In this document: positions 9,481-17,944 of the stretch, one piece after another | Layout: each line of letters starts with the position of its first letter | Position numbering within the stretch: the first letter of the stretch is position 1 | NCBI RefSeq assembly: GCF_001280505.1 | Contig: NZ_LBIO01000049.1 | Span: 186,001 to 250,000, forward strand | Source of the DNA: Mangrovimonas sp. TPBH4 | GTDB lineage: Bacteria; Bacteroidota; Bacteroidia; Flavobacteriales; Flavobacteriaceae | DNA length: 64,000 nt | Direction: 5' to 3' | Position numbers and translations under genes: made by a program | The notes under the pieces: generated by a model | The model's database searches: none | What the model was told of the DNA's origin: nothing | The model's input: the letters and a program-made list of their open reading frames with translations, nothing else

Positions 9481-9526
9481 ACTAAAAAAGGTGCTTAAAA
9501 ATCCTAAATTAGACTTCTAAGCACCT
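9481..9526 (-). terminator. Terminator after the alkaline phosphatase gene
   Basis: AGGTGCTTA at 9489-9497 pairs perfectly with TAAGCACCT at 9518-9526. The minus strand then runs into six T residues. The loop is 20 bases, longer than usual. Confidence 0.75.
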
Positions 9527-9552
9527 GCTTTTATTTTATCTCTATTGATTAT

Positions 9553-10653
9553 TTACTCCACAATTCTGTCCTGTTGGATCAAGTTCAAAATTTTATGGTA
9601 CAACTCATTGTTTTCATAAATACCTCCAAAATTTTCAGCACCTTTTCCGTAGGCCAATACGGGCACCATAGTTCCAGAATGCCCCCCCGTAGAAAAGGTA
9701 GGCGTTACTGAATTATAATCACCATCATTGGATGACAATGTAAATCCTCCCGTTTCATGGTCGGCAGTCATCAAAACTAAGGTATTTCCATCTTTCTTGG
9801 CAAAATCAAGCACTGCTCCTATCACATTGTCAAAATCATTCATTTCTTCAATCAGGTATTCTGCATTATTGCTATGTCCTCCCCAATCAATTTGTGAGCC
9901 TTCCACCATTAAAAAGAATCCTCCGGTGGTTTGCGACAAATAACTCAAGGCCCTTTCTGTTCCATCCTGTAAAAAGTCACCTCTTCCTTCGGTCATGGTA
10001 GGCATTCCATCTTCAGCCAACAAATACCCATATTTGCGGTTCTTTTTAAGTTTTTTGTCTCCTAATTGCACGGTATCCATTTCAAAACCCTTCTTTTCCA
10101 ACGCAGCTACATAATCCGCCCCATCTTTTCTCTTATTAAAGAATTTCAAACCTCCAGCTGCAAAAAAGTCAATATTGGAAGTTGGCAATTGCGCTGCAAT
10201 GGCTTCATCAAATTTTCGGCTTGATACATGGGCAAAGAAAGAGGCTGGCGTAGCATGGGTAATTGAAGACGTGGCTACCAAACCATTTTTATAGCCCATT
10301 TTAGAAAGTACTTCAGTCATATTTTCGACCGCCGTGGTATCCTGTAATACGCCAATAGCACCATTATAGGTTTTCACCCCACATGCATAAGCTGTCGCCC
10401 CAGCAGCAGAGTCCGTAATTAAATGCGAACTCGACGAGGTCTTTAACAAGCCAACATGTTCAAAATTTGGAAGGTTTATGCTATCCTTTTTGAAATAAAA
10501 CACTGATGACATTTGGGACAATCCCATACCGTCTCCTATCAGCAAAATAACATTTAAAGGCTTGTTGGTTTCCTTTACTGTTTTTGTTTCTGACTTCTGG
10601 CTATATCCAAAACCAATTGTCAAGAAAGCCATCACACTTAAAATTAATTTCAT
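9553..10653 (-). CDS. Alkaline phosphatase (PhoA family)
   Basis: This 366-residue protein has a Sec signal cut after about FGYSQ and a complete alkaline phosphatase domain. The metal-binding motif is IGDGMG (D41), the catalytic Ser is S82 in TDSAAGATA, and further metal ligands lie in TADHETGGF and STGGHSG. It hydrolyses phosphomonoesters in the periplasm and releases phosphate. At 366 residues it is compact compared with the E. coli enzyme. It lies downstream of the SusCD-phosphoesterase operon but after a terminator, with its own candidate promoter, so it is a separate unit that fits the same organophosphorus theme. Confidence 0.93.
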   Translation of the reverse strand: MKLILSVMAFLTIGFGYSQKSETKTVKETNKPLNVILLIGDGMGLSQMSSVFYFKKDSINLPNFEHVGLLKTSSSSHLITDSAAGATAYACGVKTYNGAIGVLQDTTAVENMTEVLSKMGYKNGLVATSSITHATPASFFAHVSSRKFDEAIAAQLPTSNIDFFAAGGLKFFNKRKDGADYVAALEKKGFEMDTVQLGDKKLKKNRKYGYLLAEDGMPTMTEGRGDFLQDGTERALSYLSQTTGGFFLMVEGSQIDWGGHSNNAEYLIEEMNDFDNVIGAVLDFAKKDGNTLVLMTADHETGGFTLSSNDGDYNSVTPTFSTGGHSGTMVPVLAYGKGAENFGGIYENNELYHKILNLIQQDRIVE

Positions 10654-10910
10654 TCTATGTTTTTCTATTTAGGTTTAATGTTTCTGATTTGTAATCCAAT
10701 CTCAAAAGAGCCCATTAAATATTGGAGTTAACTTTTATTTTTACTTTGACTGAAGCACAAGTTGCAAAAGTAAGAAAAACCAAAGGCCTTGTATTTTAAG
10801 AAAATGTAAAGCATAGTTAAAGAAATCCCAAAAACCCTACTTTTTAATTAAGTTACCTAAACACTACCAAGAGGTACACGAGCATAATTATAGCAATGTT
10901 AAATCTAAGT
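10654..10910 (-). promoter_or_regulatory. Candidate promoter of the alkaline phosphatase gene
   Basis: The minus strand carries TACTTTTG at 10765-10772, a perfect TAnnTTTG -7 box. It sits in one arm of an inverted repeat, TTACTTT (10741-10747) and AAAGTAA (10767-10773). That repeat could be an operator, for example for phosphate control, but no known Pho box was recognised. The -33 element is unclear. Confidence 0.35.
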
Positions 10911-10950
10911 CAACAAAAAACCGGCAATCACATGAAGCAATTACCGGTTT
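10911..10950 (-). terminator. Terminator of the SusCD-phosphoesterase operon
   Basis: AAACCGG (10918-10924) pairs with CCGGTTT (10944-10950), extended by AAT/ATT after one mismatch. On the minus strand a T-rich tract follows. It closes the operon that begins with susC at 22693. Confidence 0.85.
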
Positions 10951-10982
10951 AAACTAATTCAACAATATAACATAAAAATCAA

Positions 10983-12080
10983 CTAACTCTTTATCTGTAA
11001 CTTTAAAGACTTACCTTCCATATTTTCTCCTAGTTCTGGTTTGTTTAAAATCTCCAACACAGTAGGAGCAATTTGGTTACTGAATAAACGCTCTTCCGAA
11101 GATACTTCTCCCAAAACTTCTACTCCCTGACCAAAAACAATCATCCAAACTTGATCGGCTCCATTTATCTTTCTACCGTGATTTCTCCAATCATCAATAG
11201 GCTTCTCACCACGACCGTGATCGGTAGAAATAATAAACACCGTATTGTCTTTATAAAAGTCATCTTGCTGGGTAAAATCATACAATTTCTTGATCAATCC
11301 ATCGGTATTTCTAGCAGCCTTTAAATAAGAGTCATATTCCCCATCATGGGCAAAATCATCGGTTTCCCCAAATGCTACATACACCACTTCTGGATGCTTC
11401 CGTTTCATATACTCTATGGCATAGCCTGCCGTAAAGGCATCTAATCGTACCGAATTCCATGGCGATGGCACCTCTGGCTGAAGTTCATTCAAAAACAATT
11501 CTTTTTGCGATAAACTATCGCCTTTTGCAGTTTTAAAACCGGCATTTACAGGAATCCCCGAACGCTCTTCATTAATGATATAAGGAAATACATCCCAGCT
11601 ACCGAACGCCGCAATTTTGCCTTTATAGTCCGACGTATTTTGAAGTCTTTCCAAGAACGTCACGTTTGGATTGTTTATTTTCTCGTTACTTGTGATGCGC
11701 TCATCATCGGCTTTTCCTGTTAAGATTTCATTGTATCCCGGATACGAAAACCACATATTATTGGTTAAATTCACATAACTCCCCAAGTTTCTATTGCCGT
11801 GGATTTGTCCCATTTTAATAACTTCTCCCCAAACAAAAGGCATTAAGATTGCTCTTCTTTCCTGAGGGTTTTCTCTCCAAAATTCAGTTTTTAATCTTTT
11901 GGGATTATCTACATATTTTTTGTTCTCCACCAATTTGGCATCGGCACCAGAAAACAACTCCTGCCAACGTAATCCGTCTACAGTAATGGCAACAACTTTT
12001 GAAGTTTCGGCTTTTGTTTGGGCCTTTATTGCGTTCATTGACAGTAGCAACACCCCTACTGATAATAGTATTCTTTTCAT
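10983..12080 (-). CDS. Alkaline-phosphatase-superfamily phosphoesterase
   Basis: This protein of about 365 residues has a Sec signal (ILLSVGVLLLSMNAIKA) and an alkaline-phosphatase/sulfatase-type fold. A metal-binding Asp is in AITVDGLRW, the likely nucleophile Ser is in FSYPGYNEILTG, and later metal ligands are in FGETDDFAHDGEY, STDHGRGE and WRNHGRKI. The first ATG is at 12078-12080, preceded by an in-frame TTG. The family includes phosphodiesterases, phosphonate monoester hydrolases and phosphoglycerate mutases, and the substrate is not clear. It is the last gene of the operon, 11 bp after the metallophosphoesterase, and probably acts in the periplasm on the imported compound. Confidence 0.85.
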   Translation of the reverse strand: MKRILLSVGVLLLSMNAIKAQTKAETSKVVAITVDGLRWQELFSGADAKLVENKKYVDNPKRLKTEFWRENPQERRAILMPFVWGEVIKMGQIHGNRNLGSYVNLTNNMWFSYPGYNEILTGKADDERITSNEKINNPNVTFLERLQNTSDYKGKIAAFGSWDVFPYIINEERSGIPVNAGFKTAKGDSLSQKELFLNELQPEVPSPWNSVRLDAFTAGYAIEYMKRKHPEVVYVAFGETDDFAHDGEYDSYLKAARNTDGLIKKLYDFTQQDDFYKDNTVFIISTDHGRGEKPIDDWRNHGRKINGADQVWMIVFGQGVEVLGEVSSEERLFSNQIAPTVLEILNKPELGENMEGKSLKLQIKS

Positions 12081-12091
12081 CAATTTAATAT

Positions 12092-13681
12092 TTATTGTTT
12101 TGTTTCAAATGATAATACTTGCGACCATTCACTCCAGTTCAATTTTTGATCCCTATCCCTTGCCCGCCAATAATAGGTCGTGTTAGGTTTTAGTCTATTG
12201 GTTTTCTCATCGGTTAAATCATCTCCTTTCTGGCGATCTTCTAAATAATACCAGTTTTCAAACTGCTTCCAGCTATCAAAAACAGGCTTTTCAAAACTCT
12301 CATATTCTGATACCTGCCAATGCGATGCCGCATGAAACGCATCCTTAAACTCGCTTTCAAAAGGGCCTGCTTTCAACACAACCCCTTGAATAGATTCCTG
12401 TGCATTAGGAGAAATCGCTACCGGAGCTTTTGGCTTTCTTTCCTTTCGCCAAACCGTAATGCTATCCGTTAGCGCATTGTCTTTGGTTCCTACAATATTG
12501 TTTCCTCGACTGATTCTCTTTATGGTGAATTTTGGGTTATGATGATCTCCATCTACCTCTACCATAACAAACCCATATTCATCCTGGGTTACAGTGAATT
12601 CATTGTAATCGCGACCTTCGTACTCTCCCCAGTTATCAATGGCGCCTCCAGCCGATGCAACATTGATCCACAAATGCTTGTGCTCTTTGGATTGTCCTCT
12701 GGAATATCCGTGTGTATGCCCAAAAAAATGAATACTTGGCTTTCCTGTTTTGGTTGAGAAATCTTCCAGCATTTTCACCACCTTCCCACTGAAATCAGTT
12801 TCCCCGGGAATCCATAATTCCGATTTATGGGGATGGTGCATTTGAGCAAAAACAAAATCGATATCTTCATTGTTTGCAGTGTCTTCCAACAGTTGTCTCA
12901 ACCACTCGTATTGGTGTTTGCTATCCCTGTAACCATCGTTGGAATTTAAACCGATAACGCGTGTATTTCCATAGTCTTTATACCACCAATGCTCGGAATA
13001 GGCAGGCGTTCCATTTTCCGGAAGGCTGAAATATTTAAAGTAAAACACCGAGTTGTTTTCATGGTTTCCTATAGCAGGATATACAGGCACTTCGGAAAAC
13101 AACTTTTCTCCCGGTTTGAAGAAATCGTTTTGCCATTGGCCATATTTCGTACCGTCCTGCACCAAATCACCCGGGATTAAGACCATTGCCAAATTTTCTG
13201 GCAATTCACCTTCAAAAGCCTTATCCAAATATTGTAAAATTCCCTCATTAACCACTTCCAAAAACTTATCGGGATGATTGTGGTCCTTTTGCATATCGCT
13301 CATGGCCACAATATTGAAAGACTCTTGATCTGAGGCAAAAGGAGGCGTTTTAAATTGATAAATATCCGAGACCAATTTCCCCGTTCTCACGCGGTAATAA
13401 TACTCTGTGAAACGTTTCAATCCTTCCAATTTCACGGTATGTAACCTTGACTTTCCGAAGTCTACATTTTCAGCATTACCTATTGATTTCTTGCCCAGTT
13501 TAGGTGTTGGCCCGTATTCTACAATACTTTCTTCACCTTGACTGGTTTCCCACATAATCTTGATGGAACTTGGTTCTGCATCCTGAAGATATGGCTGAAC
13601 CAAAAACGTCGTCTTTTCACTTTGTGAGAAAACTGAATGTAAACTTATAAATGCGATTACCGCTAATCCTATTTTTTTCAT
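12092..13681 (-). CDS. Purple-acid-phosphatase-like metallophosphoesterase
   Basis: A Sec signal (MKKIGLAVIAFISLHSVFSQ) precedes an Fn3-like N-terminal domain. The calcineurin-like domain has all the usual metal ligands: SDMQKDHNH, PGDLVQDG, GNHENN, QMHHPHKS and GHTHGYSRG. A second Fn3-like domain ends the protein (TYYWRARDRDQKLNWSEW). The family cleaves phosphomonoesters or diesters. I chose the ATG at 13681, which follows the upstream stop by one base and gives a normal signal peptide. An in-frame ATG at 13696 overlaps the upstream gene. The context of SusCD, other phosphoesterases and a phosphonate-type PLP enzyme suggests it opens ester bonds of an organophosphorus substrate in the periplasm. 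Confidence 0.88.
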   Translation of the reverse strand: MKKIGLAVIAFISLHSVFSQSEKTTFLVQPYLQDAEPSSIKIMWETSQGEESIVEYGPTPKLGKKSIGNAENVDFGKSRLHTVKLEGLKRFTEYYYRVRTGKLVSDIYQFKTPPFASDQESFNIVAMSDMQKDHNHPDKFLEVVNEGILQYLDKAFEGELPENLAMVLIPGDLVQDGTKYGQWQNDFFKPGEKLFSEVPVYPAIGNHENNSVFYFKYFSLPENGTPAYSEHWWYKDYGNTRVIGLNSNDGYRDSKHQYEWLRQLLEDTANNEDIDFVFAQMHHPHKSELWIPGETDFSGKVVKMLEDFSTKTGKPSIHFFGHTHGYSRGQSKEHKHLWINVASAGGAIDNWGEYEGRDYNEFTVTQDEYGFVMVEVDGDHHNPKFTIKRISRGNNIVGTKDNALTDSITVWRKERKPKAPVAISPNAQESIQGVVLKAGPFESEFKDAFHAASHWQVSEYESFEKPVFDSWKQFENWYYLEDRQKGDDLTDEKTNRLKPNTTYYWRARDRDQKLNWSEWSQVLSFETKQ

Positions 13682-13682
13682 G

Positions 13683-15044
13683 TTATTGATTTCCATTTAC
13701 AATGGTTAAACTTGTATCTAATATGTGCAATGCTTTATCCAAATCTTCTCTTGAGATGGTCAAAGCTGGCGACAACTGCAAGACGTTACCCGAGGACACT
13801 TTAAAACTCAGTCCTTGTTTTAAGCATTCGTACATGACTTGCTCAGCTTGTTCAACAGCTTTTTCTTTGGTGATTCTATCTTTTACCAACTCAATTCCCC
13901 AAAGCATTCCCAAGCCTCTCACATCACCAATGATATCATGTTTCTTTTTGAGTGATGACAGAGCAGTTTCTAAATATGTTTCGTCTTGATGAACTTTTTC
14001 CAAAAGGCCTCCATTTTGTAAAAGCTCAATAGTGGTCAAACCTGCTACAGAGCCCAAAGGACTTTTTTCATGAGTATAATGGCCTAAGGAAATATCTCCA
14101 AAGACATTGTAATCGTCTCTAGTAATAATGGCCGCCTGAGGGACAATGCCCCCACCCAATCCTTTGCCAATGCACAAAATATCTGGCTCAATGCCAAAAT
14201 GCTCGAAGGCAAACATCTTCCCTGTTCTACCTAAGGCAATTGGAATTTCATCCAAGACCAGCAGTACGCCATAGGTATCGCAAAGTTTTCGGGCTTCTTG
14301 CCAAAAATGCTTTGATGGGATTTGCACATCGGTATTTCTGATGGTCTCGGCAATAAACACTCCTATGTCATTCTCTTTTGAAAACACATATTCCAAATAC
14401 TCCAAGCATTTGTCTTCGTTGTTTTCAAAAATACCCCGATAGGTCACCGGTGGAGGAATACGTTCCACGCCCGGCATTAAAGGCCCCATATATTCCCTAA
14501 AAACGGATTCTCCCCCTACACTAATGGCATCCAAGGAAGCACCATGAAAGGAATCCCAAAACGAGACCACTTTAAACTTTTTAGTTATGGCGCGTCCCAA
14601 CTTTAGGGCAATCCCAACAGCAGAACTTCCATTAGGGGTTAAGAGCACTCTGTTTAAATTGGAAGGTGTCAAGAAAGCTAACTTTTCAGCGAAATTGATG
14701 GCGGGCTCGTTGGTAAATCGTCTAGGCGAAAATGACAATGTTTGCAGCTGTTTGATCAAATTTTCAACAAGCTGCGGATTTCCATATCCTATTTGATGCA
14801 CGTTATTACCGTGAAAATCCAAATAGGTTTTCCCTGAAATATTTTCAAATGAAGGTCCTTCACAGGCTTTTAAAACGTCTAAACATGGCGTAGACATGGA
14901 CTGATGCAAAAAATAACGCGCATCCTTTTCCAACAACTCGGCAGTCCTTTCATCTACTTCTGTTTTCAACCAAGATTCTCGAGCGGGAGTCATGTTGATA
15001 TCCCCCTCGGTTCTTTTGTTCAGGGAAGTACTATCTTGATTCAT
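13683..15044 (-). CDS. Class III PLP enzyme, probably PbfA-like (hydroxy-aminoethylphosphonate ammonia-lyase)
   Basis: This cytoplasmic protein of about 453 residues has the class III aminotransferase fold. The PLP-binding Asp is in LVLDEIPIALGRTG (about 265) and the Schiff-base Lys is in CIGKGLGGG (about 294). The segments RTAELLEKDARYFLHQS, STPCLDVLKACEG, DFHGNNVHQIGYG and SFWDSFHGASLDAISVGG match, as I remember them, the enzymes now called (R)-1-hydroxy-2-aminoethylphosphonate ammonia-lyase (PbfA). PbfA converts that compound to phosphonoacetaldehyde. The ATG at 15044 is preferred over the in-frame TTG at 15053 and overlaps the upstream gene by 14 bases. A phosphonatase-like hydrolase in the sister operon supports this. 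A general aminotransferase is the alternative. Confidence 0.75.
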   Translation of the reverse strand: MNQDSTSLNKRTEGDINMTPARESWLKTEVDERTAELLEKDARYFLHQSMSTPCLDVLKACEGPSFENISGKTYLDFHGNNVHQIGYGNPQLVENLIKQLQTLSFSPRRFTNEPAINFAEKLAFLTPSNLNRVLLTPNGSSAVGIALKLGRAITKKFKVVSFWDSFHGASLDAISVGGESVFREYMGPLMPGVERIPPPVTYRGIFENNEDKCLEYLEYVFSKENDIGVFIAETIRNTDVQIPSKHFWQEARKLCDTYGVLLVLDEIPIALGRTGKMFAFEHFGIEPDILCIGKGLGGGIVPQAAIITRDDYNVFGDISLGHYTHEKSPLGSVAGLTTIELLQNGGLLEKVHQDETYLETALSSLKKKHDIIGDVRGLGMLWGIELVKDRITKEKAVEQAEQVMYECLKQGLSFKVSSGNVLQLSPALTISREDLDKALHILDTSLTIVNGNQ

Positions 15045-16299
15045 ATGGTCCAAATTGTTTTAGCAACTCACGTGTTTGGGTAGCATCATTCAACACAAAA
15101 ACTTTATAAGCATCTCCACCCTTTTCCACTCGCACTACCACATGTCCGTTTTGACTTTTGTATTGATCCAACTTCCCTCCAATAACATCTCTATTGGCCT
15201 GGAGCATAGTGGTAGAAAACACATCTCTTTTACCAGGATATATTTTTTCCGATAGAATTCTTCGTAGTACACCATCCCCAGGATGATCTGAGGACCAATT
15301 TTGCTGTACCCAAACTCTTGGACGAATCGTTCTTACATAATAGGCATTTTGCGAATCCCTATTCCCGTGATGGTTTAAGGTAGCTACATCTACAGCTCCA
15401 ACCACAGGCGCAATGTTAGATTCCAAACTATTGAAATTAGTGCCGCCCAATTCATCAATTCCATTCACATCGCCTCCTGTGAAATAGTCAAATTTTCCAT
15501 AGGTAATTTTAATACAGGTGCTTAACGGATTTTCACCTGGATAGTCACCTTCCTTGAATAAATCAAAAGTAAAATTATTCTCTCCCGTCCAGATTTGACC
15601 ATTTACGGCCACATTCCGGACATGAAATTCAGGATAATTCTCAGGCGCATATAACAATTGAATTTGATGCTTCTCTCCCGCTTTTAGGGTTTCGTGAACC
15701 AATCCGTTGGTTTTATTCTGAAAGTCTATAAACTTCCAATATTCCTTTAAGGTCGCCATCATTTTATAGGAATCATTGATGAAACGCTCCTGCGACTGCA
15801 CCTTTTTATCCCTTAGATTGATAGGAAACTCACTCCCTCGATCAATGAGTGTTTTTATGGACATCAAGGTTCCCACTTCCATAATCCCCGTAAGCTGATA
15901 GCCCCCAGGAGCCAGTGTTCTCAATGAATCGGCTTCCCCAAAATGGTCATCGTGATAATGAGTAATTAGGGCATAATCCAAATGCTGGGATTTGCTTTTC
16001 GGAGCAAATTGACGGATGTAATCCACAATCCATTCCGGAGCTGATTTGGTATTGTTAGGTTTCAGTACTTCATTCCTTGCAGACAAGGTCCTTGGATGGG
16101 TTTCGGATGTATCCCCAGCATCGATCAGCAGAGTTGTACCATCCGGCATTATGACGAAGCAAGCATCACCACGCCCCGTGTTGATGTGGTGAATTTCCAT
16201 TACTCCTTCTTCCCAAGAAGGATAGCCTTCCTGGGAGAAAAGAAGTAAACTAGACAAAAAACCACACAATAAAAGCTTGTATTTCTTTTTAAAAATCAT
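15031..16299 (-). CDS. Secreted MBL-fold metallohydrolase (ComEC/Rec2-like domain)
   Basis: A hydrophobic signal (KKKYKLLLCGFLSSLLLFSQ) is followed by a metallo-beta-lactamase fold. Its motifs are HHINTGRGDACFVIMPDG, LIDAGD, the metal site THYHDDHFGEA and NHHGNRDS. This is the pattern of extracellular MBL proteins related to the C-terminal domain of ComEC, which act on phosphoester or other ester bonds. I use the ATG at 16299, two bases after the upstream stop; translation further upstream would run into the previous gene. It sits between two phosphoesterase genes and the PLP enzyme, so a phosphodiesterase role is plausible but unproven. Confidence 0.82.
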   Translation of the reverse strand: MIFKKKYKLLLCGFLSSLLLFSQEGYPSWEEGVMEIHHINTGRGDACFVIMPDGTTLLIDAGDTSETHPRTLSARNEVLKPNNTKSAPEWIVDYIRQFAPKSKSQHLDYALITHYHDDHFGEADSLRTLAPGGYQLTGIMEVGTLMSIKTLIDRGSEFPINLRDKKVQSQERFINDSYKMMATLKEYWKFIDFQNKTNGLVHETLKAGEKHQIQLLYAPENYPEFHVRNVAVNGQIWTGENNFTFDLFKEGDYPGENPLSTCIKITYGKFDYFTGGDVNGIDELGGTNFNSLESNIAPVVGAVDVATLNHHGNRDSQNAYYVRTIRPRVWVQQNWSSDHPGDGVLRRILSEKIYPGKRDVFSTTMLQANRDVIGGKLDQYKSQNGHVVVRVEKGGDAYKVFVLNDATQTRELLKQFGPYESR

Positions 16300-16301
16300 G
16301 T

Positions 16302-17930
16302 TTATTTTAAAATTGTAGCAGGAATGATTTGTTTGGTCATGGTTTTGGTTTGATAGGACACATCCAACCAACTTCCGCCACCGCCGTTAAACCAAACCAC
16401 CTCTAAAGGATATACTCCAGGTTTCAGGGTTATTTTTCCGCCTTTTTCTTTGACACCATGGTCGCCATCATTATCAACCACCATTTCATTGTTCACCTTT
16501 AAATAACTTCCGTCATCAGATCTTGTATAAAAACTGTATTCATCTTCCTTTTCAACAACCATTTGAGTAGAGAACCTTACTACGGTGTTTTCCTTGATTT
16601 TAGCCTCTATTTCATCCGAAGTAATTTCAAAACAAAGCCCAGTTTCATTGGCTTTTTGATTCCCTAAGAATGGAATGCTCGTCAAGTCATTCATATAAAA
16701 TATGTCATAGGAAACCGTAGGCTTGGCATTGGCAGGAATGATTCTAAAAAATGCTTCGGTTACTGTACTGGCCACGGCACCTTCATTAAAAACCGCACTT
16801 TTCACCACGGTATTTTCAGTAACTTTAAAAGGTTCTTTGTAAAGCTCTGAAGATGCATTTGGCATGCTGCCATCCAATGTGTAACGCATTTCTCCGCTTC
16901 CATTGATGACAACTTCTGCTTCATCCTTGAACATACCCCCTGCTCTTTTATAAGTGTCGAAATTTGGGAAAATAACTGGTGCTACAAATCGCTTTGCAAT
17001 AGGATAGGCATCTACCTCATCAAAACCAACAAAGGCATTTTTTACAGGACGCCCAATACAAGCCATTGGCAATTTTACGCCCAGAGCAAAGGCCACCGTA
17101 GCTGCATTGTCATATTGGTACACAGGGTATTCAAGGGTTACACCCTTTTTAACAGATTTTCCCCAAACGATAAATGGGATTTCCATTTCCTGCAGCGTTT
17201 CTCCTCCATGGCCATTCCCCAAACCACCATGGTCCGAACTAATTATAACTATTGTATCGTCTGCCATTGGAGACGATTTGATAGCCTCCATAACCTCTCC
17301 CAACAAGGCATCTGCTTTCTCTACAGATTTGTAATACTCTGTGGCACCATGTCCATATTCATGCCCAGCATGGTCTACGTGGTCAAAATGAACAAAAGTA
17401 AATGTGGGCTGTTGTTCTGAAATATATTGTATTGCCGCCTTAGCGGTCTCATCTTCACCTTTAGGATTGACGTCAAAGTCAACGGCATCTTTTTCAAACA
17501 AACGCCCGAAACCTCCCCAATCGTAAATGGCACCGATTTCGGCATTAGGTATTTGCTTGTCAATGTCATGAAATATGGTTGGAAAAAGGAAGTCTTCACT
17601 TTTAACAACCGTAGGCATTACAAAATTGTTCTTTTCCCAATTGTTGGATGTTATACCGTGTTGCTCCGGACCGGCCGCCATTATCATAGATGCCCAATTG
17701 GTACTGGAACTGGAAGGCAGCACCGATCTTGCCTGCATTGAAGACGCTCCTTCGCTTATAATTTTATCAAAATTTGGGGTTTGTGCTTTTTCAATCCCAT
17801 CTGGGCTTAAGCCATCAAAACCAATTACCACTACATGCTTTACAGGAACAAACTCCTGTGTCTTTTCTGAAACACAAGACCACAGGGAACAAATCCCTAT
17901 GGTCATGCTTAAAATTTTAGTAAACTTCAT
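16302..17930 (-). CDS. Type I phosphodiesterase/NPP-like lipoprotein with C-terminal PA14-like domain
   Basis: This 542-residue lipoprotein (SLWSC, Cys19) has three parts. First is an alkaline-phosphatase-superfamily domain of the nucleotide pyrophosphatase type (VVIGFDGLSPDGI, nucleophile in PSSSSTNWASMI, VHFDHVDHAGHEYGHG, ISSDHGGLGNGHGG). Second is a chitobiase-like linker (MRYTLDGSMPNASSELY). Last is a PA14-like beta domain that may bind sugars (YSFYTRSDDGSYLKVNNEMVVDN, PLEVVWFNGGGGSWL). NPP-type enzymes cleave phosphodiesters and in some cases phosphonate monoesters. The added binding module suggests a glycan- or polymer-linked phosphoester substrate. It follows SusD by 14 bp. Confidence 0.88.
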   Translation of the reverse strand: MKFTKILSMTIGICSLWSCVSEKTQEFVPVKHVVVIGFDGLSPDGIEKAQTPNFDKIISEGASSMQARSVLPSSSSTNWASMIMAAGPEQHGITSNNWEKNNFVMPTVVKSEDFLFPTIFHDIDKQIPNAEIGAIYDWGGFGRLFEKDAVDFDVNPKGEDETAKAAIQYISEQQPTFTFVHFDHVDHAGHEYGHGATEYYKSVEKADALLGEVMEAIKSSPMADDTIVIISSDHGGLGNGHGGETLQEMEIPFIVWGKSVKKGVTLEYPVYQYDNAATVAFALGVKLPMACIGRPVKNAFVGFDEVDAYPIAKRFVAPVIFPNFDTYKRAGGMFKDEAEVVINGSGEMRYTLDGSMPNASSELYKEPFKVTENTVVKSAVFNEGAVASTVTEAFFRIIPANAKPTVSYDIFYMNDLTSIPFLGNQKANETGLCFEITSDEIEAKIKENTVVRFSTQMVVEKEDEYSFYTRSDDGSYLKVNNEMVVDNDGDHGVKEKGGKITLKPGVYPLEVVWFNGGGGSWLDVSYQTKTMTKQIIPATILK

Positions 17931-17944
17931 GCTATTCTTAAAAC

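Noticed and set aside
12092-13696. Purple acid phosphatase start at 13696
   Set aside because: It would overlap the upstream stop and place extra residues before a normal signal peptide; the ATG at 13681 fits better, though both remain possible.
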